A stretch of DNA of 64,000 nucleotides from Granulosicoccus sp. Lineage in GTDB: Bacteria; Pseudomonadota; Gammaproteobacteria; Granulosicoccales; Granulosicoccaceae. Of the stretch, positions 8,701 through 17,460 are shown piece by piece. Position 1 is the first letter of the stretch. Every line of letters begins with the position of its first letter. The stretch lies in assembly GCA_023300375.1 (NCBI GenBank), contig JALZWO010000059.1, forward strand, positions 1 through 64,000, given 5' to 3'. The notes beneath the pieces are model-generated. The model searched no databases. It had not been told where the DNA came from and worked only from the letters and a program-made list of their open reading frames with translations. The translations under genes were made by a program, and so were the position numbers.

Positions 8701-9795
8701 ATGTCAGATCGTTTTGAATCACTACGAATCATAGCGAGACAGGAAGGTCTTGATGCCATAGCGTTAGTTCCAGGTGCTAATTTTGCACATCTGTTTAACA
8801 AGGGGTTCCATCAGAACGAACGCCCTATGATGATTTTAGTTCCGGCTGAAGGTAAGCCTTCGGCTGTGGTGCCAAATCTGGAATTGGCATCGTTCGCCGA
8901 TTTATCTTTTGAAGGTGAGGTATTCGACTGGCGTGACGAAACAGGTTACCAGTCAGCATTCGATGCGTTGATGCAGCAGCACAAGGTCAACACTCTCGGT
9001 GTTGAAGGGCAGGTGATGCGTGTTTTTGTTGATCAAGCGTTGCGTAAGAGCTCACCCTCCTTAGTCATTAGCGATGCCCAGCAAGCGATTGCCAGTTTAC
9101 GTTTGTGTAAAACACCCGCAGACGTCGATGCCATTCGTCATGCTATTGCGATAAGCGAAACAGCATTGGCCAACACCATCGATCAAGTAAAGATTGGCAT
9201 GACTGAAAGGGCGGTAGAAAGCATCCTTACACAACAGCTATTTGCTGCTGGCGCTCAGGATTTCGCATTTTCTCCTATTGTGGCTGCGAGCACTAACTCC
9301 GCACAGCCACATGCACATAGTCGCACCGACTATCAATTGCAGGCTGGAGATGCCTTGTTAATCGACTTTGGCGCACGCGCTGAAGGTGTCTGTGCGGATA
9401 TAACACGTACCTTTTTTATCAAGCATTGTGCTGATGCACATGCTGAAATCTACAATACGGTATTGGCTGCGAACAAAGCAGGTCATGCAGCATCACGCCC
9501 CGGAGCTACGGCTCATGATATCGACGATGCCACCACTCAGGTGCTGGAGTCATCAGCCTTTGCTGACAGAATCAGACACAAAACAGGTCATGGTCTTGGC
9601 CGTGATATCCATGAAGATCCTTATATTATGCGTGGTAACTCTGAGATTCTTCGTAGCGGCATGGTGTTTACCATTGAACCTGGATTGTATGAGCTATCAG
9701 AATTTGGTGTGCGTATCGAAGACGATGTATTGATCACTGATAGCGGTAGTGAGTCGTTGACTCACTTTGAAAAATCTTTAACACTCATTGGTTAA
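8701..9795 (+). CDS. M24 family Xaa-Pro aminopeptidase/dipeptidase
   Basis: The 364-residue enzyme has the creatinase-type N-terminal domain (about 1-130) and a pita-bread metallopeptidase domain. All five metal ligands are visible: Asp in LLIDFGA, Asp in CADITRTFF, His in KTGHGLGRDIHEDPY, Glu in FTIEPGLY and Glu in VRIEDDVL. It should remove residues adjacent to proline from peptides in the cytoplasm. Its position between the binding protein and the permease genes suggests it digests imported proline-containing peptides. No signal peptide is present. The stop codon overlaps the strong Shine-Dalgarno of the next gene. Confidence 0.9.
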   Translation: MSDRFESLRIIARQEGLDAIALVPGANFAHLFNKGFHQNERPMMILVPAEGKPSAVVPNLELASFADLSFEGEVFDWRDETGYQSAFDALMQQHKVNTLGVEGQVMRVFVDQALRKSSPSLVISDAQQAIASLRLCKTPADVDAIRHAIAISETALANTIDQVKIGMTERAVESILTQQLFAAGAQDFAFSPIVAASTNSAQPHAHSRTDYQLQAGDALLIDFGARAEGVCADITRTFFIKHCADAHAEIYNTVLAANKAGHAASRPGATAHDIDDATTQVLESSAFADRIRHKTGHGLGRDIHEDPYIMRGNSEILRSGMVFTIEPGLYELSEFGVRIEDDVLITDSGSESLTHFEKSLTLIG

Positions 9796-9801
9796 AGGAG
9801 G
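9794..9801 (+). promoter_or_regulatory. Shine-Dalgarno that fixes the dppB start
   Basis: AAAGGAGG overlaps the stop of the M24 gene and lies 10 nt before the ATG at 9812. This favours 9812 over the TTG at 9788 used by the ORF track. Confidence 0.8.
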
Positions 9802-9811
9802 GCTGTGTAGC

Positions 9812-10819
9812 ATGTTGGGATTTATCTTGCGAAGGCTAGGTACTTTTATACCCACGTTTATTGGAGTGTCGATCGTATCGTTTCTGTTTATCCGTTTGTT
9901 GCCGGGTGATCCTATTCTGCTGATGGCAGGAGAACGTGGTATGAGCGATGACCGCTACGCTCAATTGATGACGCAATTCGGTTTTGACAAACCTCTGTTG
10001 ACTCAGTACTGGGATTACCTCAATGGCCTTATTCGTGGAGATCTAGGACTATCGTTCAAAACCAAAAGGCCTGTATGGGATGAATTTTTTGCTCTGTTTC
10101 CAGCTACCTTAGAACTGTCACTGTGTGCTATCGCTTTTGCTATCGGACTTGGAATTCCAGCAGGTATTGTGGCTGCCGTTAACCGTGGTAAGTGGCCAGA
10201 TCAGGCGCTTATGAGTACTGCATTGGTTGGGTATTCCATGCCCATCTTCTGGTGGGCGTTGCTGCTCATCATATTTTTCTCTGGCACCTTAGGTTGGACA
10301 CCGGTTTCTGGTCGAATTTCACTGATGTTCTTTTTTCCCACTGATACAGGCTTTATGCTCATTGACAGTTTTCGAAGTGGTCAGGCTGGGGCGCTTGCCT
10401 CTGCGGTAGAGCATTTGATATTGCCCACTATAGTGTTGGGTACCATCCCGTTAGCCGTTATTGCGCGACAAACACGGTCCGCCATGCTTGAGGTACTCAG
10501 TGAAGACTACGTACGTACTGCAAAAGCGAAGGGTTTAAGTCCACTACGGGTTAACGGTGTGCACGCATTACGCAACGCCATGATTCCTGTAATTACCGTT
10601 ATAGGCTTGTCCGTGGGTACATTGATGGCAGGTGCCATCCTCACTGAGACTATATTTTCTTGGCCGGGTATCGGTAAATGGATGGTAGAAGGCATTGGGA
10701 GTCGCGACTATACGGCAGTACAAGGTGGGCTTCTCATGATCGCAGTTATTGTCATGGTGGTGAATCTGGTAGTGGATTTACTGTACGGTTTGATCAACCC
10801 AAAGATTCGTCAACGATGA
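9812..10819 (+). CDS. dppB: Peptide ABC transporter permease, DppB type
   Basis: This inner-membrane permease has 335 residues. It begins MLGFILRRLGTFIPTFIGVS, the classic DppB/OppB first helix, followed by FLFIRLLPGDPI. The EAA loop is seen as VRTAKAKGLSPLRVNGVHALRNAMIPVIT, which contacts the ATPases. The final stretch ETIFSWPGIGKWMVEGIGSRDYTAVQGG is the family's conserved C-terminal part. It overlaps dppC by four bases (ATGA), so the two are translationally coupled. It should form the channel with DppC for peptides delivered by the upstream binding protein. Confidence 0.92.
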   Translation: MLGFILRRLGTFIPTFIGVSIVSFLFIRLLPGDPILLMAGERGMSDDRYAQLMTQFGFDKPLLTQYWDYLNGLIRGDLGLSFKTKRPVWDEFFALFPATLELSLCAIAFAIGLGIPAGIVAAVNRGKWPDQALMSTALVGYSMPIFWWALLLIIFFSGTLGWTPVSGRISLMFFFPTDTGFMLIDSFRSGQAGALASAVEHLILPTIVLGTIPLAVIARQTRSAMLEVLSEDYVRTAKAKGLSPLRVNGVHALRNAMIPVITVIGLSVGTLMAGAILTETIFSWPGIGKWMVEGIGSRDYTAVQGGLLMIAVIVMVVNLVVDLLYGLINPKIRQR

Positions 10820-11715
10820 GTGCGCCATCTGATACGCCAGCAGCCGTTCAAAGGCGCGGGCGTTTTCTAGAGTTTTGGGGCTACTTCCGAGAGAACAGAG
10901 GAGCCGTTGTCGGTCTGGTAGTTTTTGCTATTTTTATACTGATTGCTATTTTTGCCGATTTGATTGCACCTCATTCGCCCACTGCGCAATATCGCGAAGC
11001 GTTGTTGCAACCCCCCATGTGGTTAGCAGGTGGTACCAGTGAATTTATGCTAGGTACTGATGCAGTGGGCAGAGATCTCTTATCGCGACTCATGCATGGC
11101 GCGCGCTATTCGTTTTTCATTGGCGTTATCGTCGTGGTGATATCGGCGGGTAGTGGTGTGATTATTGGTCTTGTCGCAGGTTTTGCGAGAGGTTGGCTGG
11201 ATACCATGATTATGCGTGTCATGGATATCCTGTTGGCATTTCCGAGTCTATTACTTGCGCTGGTGCTGGTGGCAATTCTTGGTCCGTCTCTGGTCAACGC
11301 TATGATTGCTATAGCCGTTGTACTTCAGCCGCATTATGTTCGTTTGACTCGTGCAGCCGTATTGCAGGAGCTACCTAAAGACTATGTGACATCAGCACGA
11401 GTTGTGGGTGCCAGTCGAATTCGCTTGATGTTTGTAACGGTCTTGCCCAATTGTTTGGCGCCCATAATAGTACAAGCAGCATTGTCATTTTCCACAGCAA
11501 TACTGGATGCGGCAGCGCTAGGTTTCCTTGGTCTAGGGGCGCAGCCGCCTACACCGGAGTGGGGCACAATGTTGGCCGATTCGCGTGAATTTGTTTTGCG
11601 TGCATGGTGGGTTGTTACCTTTCCAGGTTTGGCGATACTGATCAACGTGTTGGCTATTAATCTGATGGGTGATGGCTTGCGTGATGCACTCGACCCAAAA
11701 CTCAAACGCAGCTAG
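10816..11715 (+). CDS. dppC: Peptide ABC transporter permease, DppC type
   Basis: This second permease has 299 residues. The ORF track starts inside dppB at 10678, but the ATG at 10816 overlaps the dppB stop and gives the normal N-terminus: a short cytoplasmic tail, then a first helix at about residues 30-55 and the APHSPTAQYREALLQPP segment typical of DppC/OppC. The EAA loop is VTSARVVGASRIRLMFVTVLPNCLAPIIV, and the C-terminal LGFLGLGAQPPTPEWGTMLADSREF is a strong family signature. It pairs with DppB. Confidence 0.92.
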   Translation: MSAPSDTPAAVQRRGRFLEFWGYFRENRGAVVGLVVFAIFILIAIFADLIAPHSPTAQYREALLQPPMWLAGGTSEFMLGTDAVGRDLLSRLMHGARYSFFIGVIVVVISAGSGVIIGLVAGFARGWLDTMIMRVMDILLAFPSLLLALVLVAILGPSLVNAMIAIAVVLQPHYVRLTRAAVLQELPKDYVTSARVVGASRIRLMFVTVLPNCLAPIIVQAALSFSTAILDAAALGFLGLGAQPPTPEWGTMLADSREFVLRAWWVVTFPGLAILINVLAINLMGDGLRDALDPKLKRS

Positions 11716-11733
11716 AGTACGCGGAGAACGTAT

Positions 11734-12726
11734 ATGCCTCTACTAGATGTCCGCAACCTATGCGTAGAATTCAAAACTGCTGACGGATTGTTTAAAGCAG
11801 TAGATGGTGTCGATGTGCAGGTTGATGTTGGTGACGTGCTTGCTATCGTGGGTGAATCAGGCAGTGGAAAGTCGGTGTCTATGCTCGCAGTGATGGGTCT
11901 GCTTCCTTGGACCGCAAACGTGACGGCTGATGCCATTGTGTTCGATGGCGTGGATTTTACAACAGCGGGTGCAAAGCAAAGACGTTCAATCATCGGGCGC
12001 GATGTGTCTATGATTTTTCAAGAGCCTATGACCAGTCTTAATCCCTGTTTTACCGTTGGATTTCAGATCGGAGAGGCACTTAAGACGCACTTGGCATTAT
12101 CGCGCTCCGAGCGTCGTAAGCGATCAATAGAGTTACTGGAGCAAGTGGGATTGCCGGAGCCCGAGCGTCGCTTACGGGCATTTCCGCATCAGTTGTCAGG
12201 CGGTATGTCGCAGCGCGTCATGATCGCCATGGCAATTGCATGCAAGCCAAAATTATTAATTGCAGATGAACCAACAACAGCACTCGATGTAACGATACAG
12301 GCACAAATTTTAGAACTATTACTAGAATTGCAAAATGATACTGGTATGGCCCTAGTGCTGATAACTCATGATATGGGCGTGGTGGCAGAAACAGCTCAGC
12401 GCGTTAGTGTGCAGTATGCAGGGCAGAAGGTAGAGGAGCAATGTGTTCAGGATTTGTTTGTTGATGCACACCATCCTTACACACATGCCTTGCTGGCAGC
12501 TTTGCCAGAAAGAGCCACTACTCGCACATTGCCAAGCATTCCGGGTGTTGTTCCTGGGCAGTTTGACCGTCCACAAGGGTGTCTGTTTTCTCCTCGATGC
12601 GCCTTTGCTGATGCACAGTGTCAGAGCGCACAGCCGCTTGTTCAAAGTGAGTCCTTAGGTTTTGCGCGTTGCCATTATCCATTGTTAGATGGCAAGCCTT
12701 TGCAGGCTAGTGAGGTGCGAAAATGA
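11734..12726 (+). CDS. dppD: Peptide ABC transporter ATPase, DppD type
   Basis: The 330-residue ATPase has Walker A GESGSGKS, a Q-loop followed by EPMTSLNPCFTVGFQI (diagnostic for the Dpp/Opp subfamily), the signature LSGGMSQR, Walker B LLIADEPTTALD and the switch His in LITHDMGVV. The C-terminal oligopeptide/dipeptide transporter extension has the cysteine cluster GCLFSPRCAFADAQC that binds an Fe-S cluster in some homologues. It overlaps dppF by four bases (ATGA). It powers transport by DppBC as a heterodimer with DppF. Confidence 0.93.
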   Translation: MPLLDVRNLCVEFKTADGLFKAVDGVDVQVDVGDVLAIVGESGSGKSVSMLAVMGLLPWTANVTADAIVFDGVDFTTAGAKQRRSIIGRDVSMIFQEPMTSLNPCFTVGFQIGEALKTHLALSRSERRKRSIELLEQVGLPEPERRLRAFPHQLSGGMSQRVMIAMAIACKPKLLIADEPTTALDVTIQAQILELLLELQNDTGMALVLITHDMGVVAETAQRVSVQYAGQKVEEQCVQDLFVDAHHPYTHALLAALPERATTRTLPSIPGVVPGQFDRPQGCLFSPRCAFADAQCQSAQPLVQSESLGFARCHYPLLDGKPLQASEVRK

Positions 12727-13709
12727 ACGATGAAAATAGCCCTCTACTTATAAAAGCGTCGAATTTGAGTCGGCATTACCAGGTCTCAGGTGGCCTCTTT
12801 AAAAAAGACGTTTCGGTAAAAGCGCTTAACAATGCAAGCTTTGAACTCAGAGCAGGTAGAACACTGGCAGTGGTGGGTGAGTCTGGATGCGGTAAGTCGA
12901 CGTTAGCGCGTGTAGTTACCATGATTGAAACGCCAACAGAAGGTGCTTTGAATCTTGATGGCCATGTTATCAGTGGCGACAACCCGTTAAGTGACGAGCA
13001 ACGTGCACAACTGCGGGCGTCGGTTCAGATTGTCTTTCAAGATCCGTTTGGTTCGTTGAATCCCAGGCAAAGTATCGGTCGCATTATTGAAGAGCCCTTA
13101 TTAATAAACGAGCCAACACTGTCTGCATCGGAAAGAGAGAGTCGCGCCCGTCAAATGCTCAGTTTTACAGGTTTGAGGTCGGAGCACTATGAGCGCTATC
13201 CTCATATGTTTTCTGGCGGGCAGCGTCAGCGGATAGCGGTCGCTAGAGCATTAATGCTTAATCCTCGTATTCTGGTTCTCGATGAACCTGTCTCAGCGTT
13301 AGACCTATCCATACAATCTCAAATTCTCAATTTGCTGATCGAGTTGCAAGAGCGCTTGGGTTTGGCGTATTTGTTTATTTCTCACGATTTATCGGTAGTA
13401 AAGCACATGGCAGATGACGTGCTGGTCATGTATCTAGGGCGTATTGTTGAGTCGGGGCCTGCGGAGCAGGTTTTTGCCAATCCACGCCATCCCTATACCC
13501 AAGCACTCTTGTCAGCGACACCGGTAGCTGATCCTTCTCGGGTACAACATCGCATACGTCTAGAGGGTGAGTTACCCTCACCACTGAATCCACCAAAGGG
13601 ATGTGCATTTAATCCTCGTTGCTGGAGAGCTGAGGACCGTTGTCGTAGTGAAGCACCTGAACTAGCTATGCTCAATACACACAAGGTAGCCTGTTACTTT
13701 CCTTTGTGA
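12723..13709 (+). CDS. dppF: Peptide ABC transporter ATPase, DppF type
   Basis: The 328-residue partner ATPase has Walker A GESGCGKST, Q-loop QDPFGSLNPRQSIG, signature FSGGQRQR, Walker B ILVLDEPVSALD and switch His in FISHDLSVV. The C-terminal cysteine cluster GCAFNPRCWRAEDRC is present as in DppD. It is the last gene of the operon; the next gene is on the same strand but about 100 bp away with its own ribosome-binding site. No obvious intrinsic terminator follows. Confidence 0.93.
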   Translation: MNDENSPLLIKASNLSRHYQVSGGLFKKDVSVKALNNASFELRAGRTLAVVGESGCGKSTLARVVTMIETPTEGALNLDGHVISGDNPLSDEQRAQLRASVQIVFQDPFGSLNPRQSIGRIIEEPLLINEPTLSASERESRARQMLSFTGLRSEHYERYPHMFSGGQRQRIAVARALMLNPRILVLDEPVSALDLSIQSQILNLLIELQERLGLAYLFISHDLSVVKHMADDVLVMYLGRIVESGPAEQVFANPRHPYTQALLSATPVADPSRVQHRIRLEGELPSPLNPPKGCAFNPRCWRAEDRCRSEAPELAMLNTHKVACYFPL

Positions 13710-13807
13710 GTGGTTTCAGGCAAGTAGAAGGTGCTAGTGGGTGATCACAGCGGTGATGTTTACAAAACGAAAAATTATTTTATTTGTGTTTCATGGGGAG
13801 ACCCCTA

Positions 13808-14161
13808 ATGCCCAGTAACCTTAAAATCGACTATATAGAATTACCGGCTGCGGATCTAAATGCCGTTGAATCTTTTTATTCGTCTGTTTTTTCGTGGACC
13901 TTCGAAGACTATGGGCCAGAGTATCGAGCGTTTACTGACGGCCGGCTTGATGGTGGATTCTATCGTGCACCGCTAAGCTCATCTGCAGATAACGGTGCCG
14001 CTTTAGTGATCTTCTACGCTGAGGATCTTGAAAGTGTACAAACTGCTATCGAGAGTTCAGGTGGCAAGATAGTAAAGCCGATTTTTGATTTTCCAGGTGG
14101 TCGGCGATTCCAGTTCACTGACCCTGCTGGCAACGAGTTGGCAGTTTGGAGTGATCGCTGA
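13808..14161 (+). CDS. VOC family protein (glyoxalase/bleomycin-resistance fold)
   Basis: This small cytoplasmic protein of 117 residues has a single vicinal-oxygen-chelate domain. The start IDYIELPAADLNAVESFYSSVFSWTFEDYG and the end GGRRFQFTDPAGNELAVWSD are typical of the YjdN/glyoxalase-like subgroup that includes many uncharacterised proteins. Metal ligands are only partly matched, so catalytic activity is unclear. The ATG at 13808 follows GGGGAGA at good spacing; the ORF-track start eight codons upstream is less likely. It is convergent with the lipoprotein gene. Confidence 0.8.
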   Translation: MPSNLKIDYIELPAADLNAVESFYSSVFSWTFEDYGPEYRAFTDGRLDGGFYRAPLSSSADNGAALVIFYAEDLESVQTAIESSGGKIVKPIFDFPGGRRFQFTDPAGNELAVWSDR

Positions 14162-14190
14162 GATCGACGCTAGGCAGCAGGCTGTGGTAA

Positions 14191-14643
14191 CTAAGTGCAT
14201 AGTTGTATATCCATGGAGGTGAAGCTTGTGATCACGGTGCCTAGTACCACATTGCCATTGGCGGGTTCAATCCGTAGTGTTTCCGAACCCACTAGCGAAA
14301 TTATTGAGTCTTCTATATTGTTAACATCGTCGAGAAATACGCGATCACTGAATTCGTCTTTTGACGCAGTGCCGTTAAAGAAATCGGACTCAAAGCAGTT
14401 TCTGTTTAGGTCTTCACGCGAAACAATCACGTTTGCCTCTCCCGCCTCATTGGGAGTTTCTATCTCGAGAAAAGCTTCCGTATTGGTGCCATCCCAGTCC
14501 CTGGGTAGCGAGTAAAGACCTTCAAACGCAGAGACTAAAAACACAGCATCTGGATTGGCTTCGCTGTCACCTGCCGGGCCACCTGAACACGCCACAAGTA
14601 AAGAGGCGCAAAGGCAAGTGAAAATAACAGTTTGTTTGTTCAT
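14191..14643 (-). CDS. Putative lipoprotein of unknown function
   Basis: The 150-residue protein starts with a lipoprotein signal peptide (MNKQTVIFTCLCASLLVACSGG), with the lipobox LVAC giving Cys19 as the acylated residue. The mature part is acidic and rich in Asn, Asp and Glu, with two cysteines besides the lipidated one (NRNCFESDF and the C-terminal DIQLCT) that could pair. No domain is recognised. It is monocistronic, convergent with the VOC gene and divergent from the sugar kinase gene. It is probably anchored to the outer membrane, as the residue after Cys is Ser rather than Asp. Confidence 0.7.
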   Translation of the reverse strand: MNKQTVIFTCLCASLLVACSGGPAGDSEANPDAVFLVSAFEGLYSLPRDWDGTNTEAFLEIETPNEAGEANVIVSREDLNRNCFESDFFNGTASKDEFSDRVFLDDVNNIEDSIISLVGSETLRIEPANGNVVLGTVITSFTSMDIQLCT

Positions 14644-14745
14644 AGTGCTCCGACGTAGAAAAAGCGATTAATGCCAGTTACCCTAAGCATTATAGGTATA
14701 GCATGACAATATGGCAGATTTAGAGACAATACGCGTGCCGAAACA

Positions 14746-15597
14746 ATGACTCATATCGTTACAGTTGATGGTGGTGCAAGCCGGTGTCGCATGGCGCTGT
14801 TCACGGCTCAAGGTGAACGGCTTGCGCGAGTGATCGTTGATGATCACGCAAGTCTTTCAATGGGTGTTGATGCGGCCTGGCAACATATCCAGCAAGGGCT
14901 GGCCAATTTGCGAGTTGAACTGGGGTACGCCCCAGATTGGCTGCCATCTGTTCTAAGCATGGGGCTTGCGGGGTCGCTACGAGAACAAGAGCGAGGCGAG
15001 TTTCTCAGTTTAATGCCAAGCTCTATCGATGCTCGATTGTGCACCGATGGACTTGCCCAACTTTATGGTGCGAGTGCAGGCGGCCCAGCTATCTGCTTGG
15101 CAGTGGGTACGGGAAGTGTTGTCCATTGGCTAGCAGAAGATGGAACAAACTCGATGGCAGGCGGTTGGGGCTTTCCCGTGGGTGATCAAGGCTCTGGTGC
15201 ATGGTTGGGCTTAAGAGCAATGCAGCACCTGATCCATTGTTATGATCAAGGAGGGCAAGGTGGTGCATTATGCGCATCTATTCAACAGCGTACTGGCACT
15301 TCTGTGTCTCAGATACAAGGTTGGACCACGCAAGCCCGATCAAGTGTGTTGGCCCAATTAGCACCATTGGTGTTTGAAGCTGCGGAATCTGGAGATTCCG
15401 CAGCGCAGCAAATATTAATAGAAGCCGTAGATCACTGTTTGCACTTAATTGAGCACGCGCCAGCCTCGTTACCTGTGTTTGTTGTTGGGGGCGTAGGAGC
15501 GCAATTAAGCTCTCAACTCTCGCAACGATTAGGTGAACGACTGCAGGTGTCGCGTGGTGATGCCTTAAGTGGGCTATGGCATCTAGCAACACAATAA
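14746..15597 (+). CDS. BadF/BadG/BcrA-type amino-sugar kinase
   Basis: The 283-residue ASKHA-fold kinase starts with the phosphate-1 loop VTVDGGASRCRMALF, has the ICLAVGTGSVVHW phosphate-2 motif, AGGWGFPVGDQGSGAWLG for sugar binding, and the adenosine motif VFVVGGVGAQL. Related enzymes are GlcNAc kinase, the glucosamine kinase GspK and clostridial MurK, which phosphorylates MurNAc and GlcNAc. The immediate downstream gene is murQ, which uses MurNAc 6-phosphate, so a MurNAc kinase role is the best inference, with GlcNAc or glucosamine as alternatives. The gap to murQ is 42 bp, consistent with an operon. Confidence 0.8.
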   Translation: MTHIVTVDGGASRCRMALFTAQGERLARVIVDDHASLSMGVDAAWQHIQQGLANLRVELGYAPDWLPSVLSMGLAGSLREQERGEFLSLMPSSIDARLCTDGLAQLYGASAGGPAICLAVGTGSVVHWLAEDGTNSMAGGWGFPVGDQGSGAWLGLRAMQHLIHCYDQGGQGGALCASIQQRTGTSVSQIQGWTTQARSSVLAQLAPLVFEAAESGDSAAQQILIEAVDHCLHLIEHAPASLPVFVVGGVGAQLSSQLSQRLGERLQVSRGDALSGLWHLATQ

Positions 15598-15639
15598 CTC
15601 TTTTATCAAAAAATCAAAGCTCAAACGCGAAGAACTCAC

Positions 15640-16551
15640 ATGTCCAATGCAGAAACTGTGACTAACACTGAAGCCATTAATCGCTCTATGCTAGATTTGG
15701 ATCTTCGAAGTAATTCAGCTATATTGCAGGCACTTTTAGCCAGCCAACAATGCGCTGTAGATGCTGTTTCCCAAGTGGAGCCTCTACTTGATGCAGCTGT
15801 TGAAGCCGCTGCGCTTCGCCTGCGAGAGGGGAATGGTCGGATTGTGCTGGCAGGAGCAGGTGCCTCTGGACGCATTGCCGTTCAAGATGGCGCAGAGTTA
15901 TGGCCAACGTACAGTTGGCCCAACGAACGACTTCTTTGCGTAATGGCAGGTGGCAACGAGGCTTTAGTGGGCAGTATTGAAGGCGTTGAGGATGACGCAA
16001 TAGCCGCTGCAACACAGGTAGAGAAATTTGCCATCGGTGTGCAAGATGTTGTAGTTGGCGTTGCGGCCAGTGGCACATCTGCTTGGACATGTTCCTGGTT
16101 GAAAGTGGCGGCTGAGCGTGGAGCTTTGTGTATCGGTATCGCCAACAATGCGCAAACACCGCTCTTGGAGATTGCTAACCACCCATTGTTTCTTGATACC
16201 GGACCTGAAGTGCTAGCAGGCTCAACTAGAATGAGTGCGGGTACGGCGCAGAAAATTATTCTCAATCTTTTCAGTACCACGCTCATGATTCGCTTGAATA
16301 GAACCTACGGCAATCTGATGGTAGATATGGGTGCTGTCAACAATAAGCTCGACACGCGAAGAGTGCGCTTGTTGCAGGCCATTCTTCCAGATGTGTCGGA
16401 CGACAAAGCGCAGGAATCTTTAGTCAAGGCCGGAGGTTGGATAAAATTAGCGGTATTACTTGCTGCTGGAGGTTCGGAAGAACAATCACGCGAGTGTTTA
16501 ACGCGGTACTCGGGATCGTTAAGAGCCTCGCTGAAAGAGTTGGGCCAATGA
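15640..16551 (+). CDS. murQ: N-acetylmuramic acid 6-phosphate etherase
   Basis: This enzyme splits the D-lactyl ether of MurNAc 6-phosphate to give GlcNAc 6-phosphate and lactate in peptidoglycan recycling. The 303-residue protein has a SIS domain with GRIVLAGAGASGRIAVQDGAE, the catalytic Glu region MAGGNEALVGSIEGVEDD, GVAASGTSAWT for phosphate binding, and the signature GPEVLAGSTRMSAGTAQKIILNLFSTTLM. The position directly after the sugar kinase fits a two-step salvage of muramic acid. The C-terminal part carries a short helical region typical of the family. Confidence 0.95.
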   Translation: MSNAETVTNTEAINRSMLDLDLRSNSAILQALLASQQCAVDAVSQVEPLLDAAVEAAALRLREGNGRIVLAGAGASGRIAVQDGAELWPTYSWPNERLLCVMAGGNEALVGSIEGVEDDAIAAATQVEKFAIGVQDVVVGVAASGTSAWTCSWLKVAAERGALCIGIANNAQTPLLEIANHPLFLDTGPEVLAGSTRMSAGTAQKIILNLFSTTLMIRLNRTYGNLMVDMGAVNNKLDTRRVRLLQAILPDVSDDKAQESLVKAGGWIKLAVLLAAGGSEEQSRECLTRYSGSLRASLKELGQ

Positions 16552-16613
16552 TCTAAAGCTAGAGCCAATGTAGTCGTTACATGTGGTCAGAACGGTATTT
16601 CTGTGATAAGCAT

Positions 16614-16934
16614 ATGAGTGGTGGAAAACATAACGAATTACCTGTTAAGAATCCACTCAGTGACGCCAGAATTCGACACGATATTCGTGCATCTTTGGCT
16701 ATTTCCAAAGGCATGTGTCAGGCGTTGGGCATGTCTCTTGATGAATTATCTGAGGTAAGTGCCATTGCGGCACGTGAGGAGCGTCTCAATTGTGTAGAAA
16801 AACTCGAGAGAGATTACCGATTTTGTTTGTCCCGAATTCTACGATCACTCGACCAGCTAGATAGTACGGTTGAAGGGGCTGTTATTCGTCCGGCTCCTAT
16901 AGTGGAGTCCGATATTCAGGGCACGGCTCGATGA
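16614..16934 (+). CDS. Small helical protein with an H-box-like motif, chemosensory cluster
   Basis: No named family is recognised for this protein of about 106 residues. It looks like two long helices. The first contains RIRHDIRASLAISKGMCQAL, which resembles the H-box of histidine kinase DHp domains (HD-I/L-R followed by a hydrophobic helix). The second is LERDYRFCLSRILRSLDQLD. There is no ATPase domain, so if the His is phosphorylated it would act as a phosphotransfer partner. It overlaps the next gene, a receiver-domain protein, by four bases (ATGA), which suggests the two products interact. The ATG at 16614 is favoured over 16581 because the extra residues look unstructured; both are possible. 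Confidence 0.6.
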   Translation: MSGGKHNELPVKNPLSDARIRHDIRASLAISKGMCQALGMSLDELSEVSAIAAREERLNCVEKLERDYRFCLSRILRSLDQLDSTVEGAVIRPAPIVESDIQGTAR

Positions 16935-17404
16935 TTCATGCGCCGATGAGAAGTAGCAAGTCTGTCGATTGTCTGGATTTACTGATTGTCGATGATAACG
17001 ATCTTACGCTTGAGATTATAGCGTGGTCTTTACGTGATACCGACATAAGTTACCAGTTATGTAGCGAAGCTACAGAGGCATTGCAGGTCCTTTCAAAGAT
17101 TATTCCTCATATGCTTATCGTGGATTATCATATGCCCAAGGTGGACGGGCTTGAATTACTCGAGCAGTTCAATCAGCTACCACAATCTAACACGTGCGCA
17201 ACATTTCTTTGCACCTCCGCACACCTCGTCCCTGATCAACTGACCAGTCTTAGCAAACTAGGCATTCAGCTAATTGATAAAGATCAGTTATGCAATAAGG
17301 AGTCATTGCTTAATCTGGTGTTACAGCGAGGCTTGGCAGTTAACGGGGAATTTTGTGGTCCAAAGCAGCAGGGCATGGAGCACTTGTTGCAATATAGTGC
17401 GTGA
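16931..17404 (+). CDS. Single-domain response regulator (receiver)
   Basis: The 157-residue protein has a CheY-like receiver: acidic pair LLIVDDND near residues 18-24, phospho-acceptor Asp in LIVDYHMPKVDGLELL, a Ser/Thr switch in FLCTSAHL and the conserved Lys in LIDKDQL. No output domain follows, only about 30 extra residues. It is translationally coupled to the H-box protein and lies 56 bp upstream of the first cheB. It may take phosphate from that protein or from CheA. Confidence 0.82.
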   Translation: MIHAPMRSSKSVDCLDLLIVDDNDLTLEIIAWSLRDTDISYQLCSEATEALQVLSKIIPHMLIVDYHMPKVDGLELLEQFNQLPQSNTCATFLCTSAHLVPDQLTSLSKLGIQLIDKDQLCNKESLLNLVLQRGLAVNGEFCGPKQQGMEHLLQYSA

Positions 17405-17460
17405 CTAAAGCGGTAATTTTTTGGTCTAAAGGTTAAATCAATATTAATGAGACCCTTATT

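Noticed and set aside
10678-11715. DppC starting at 10678 as in the ORF track
   Set aside because: This lies inside dppB and adds a non-homologous stretch; ATG 10816 with ATGA overlap is the natural start.
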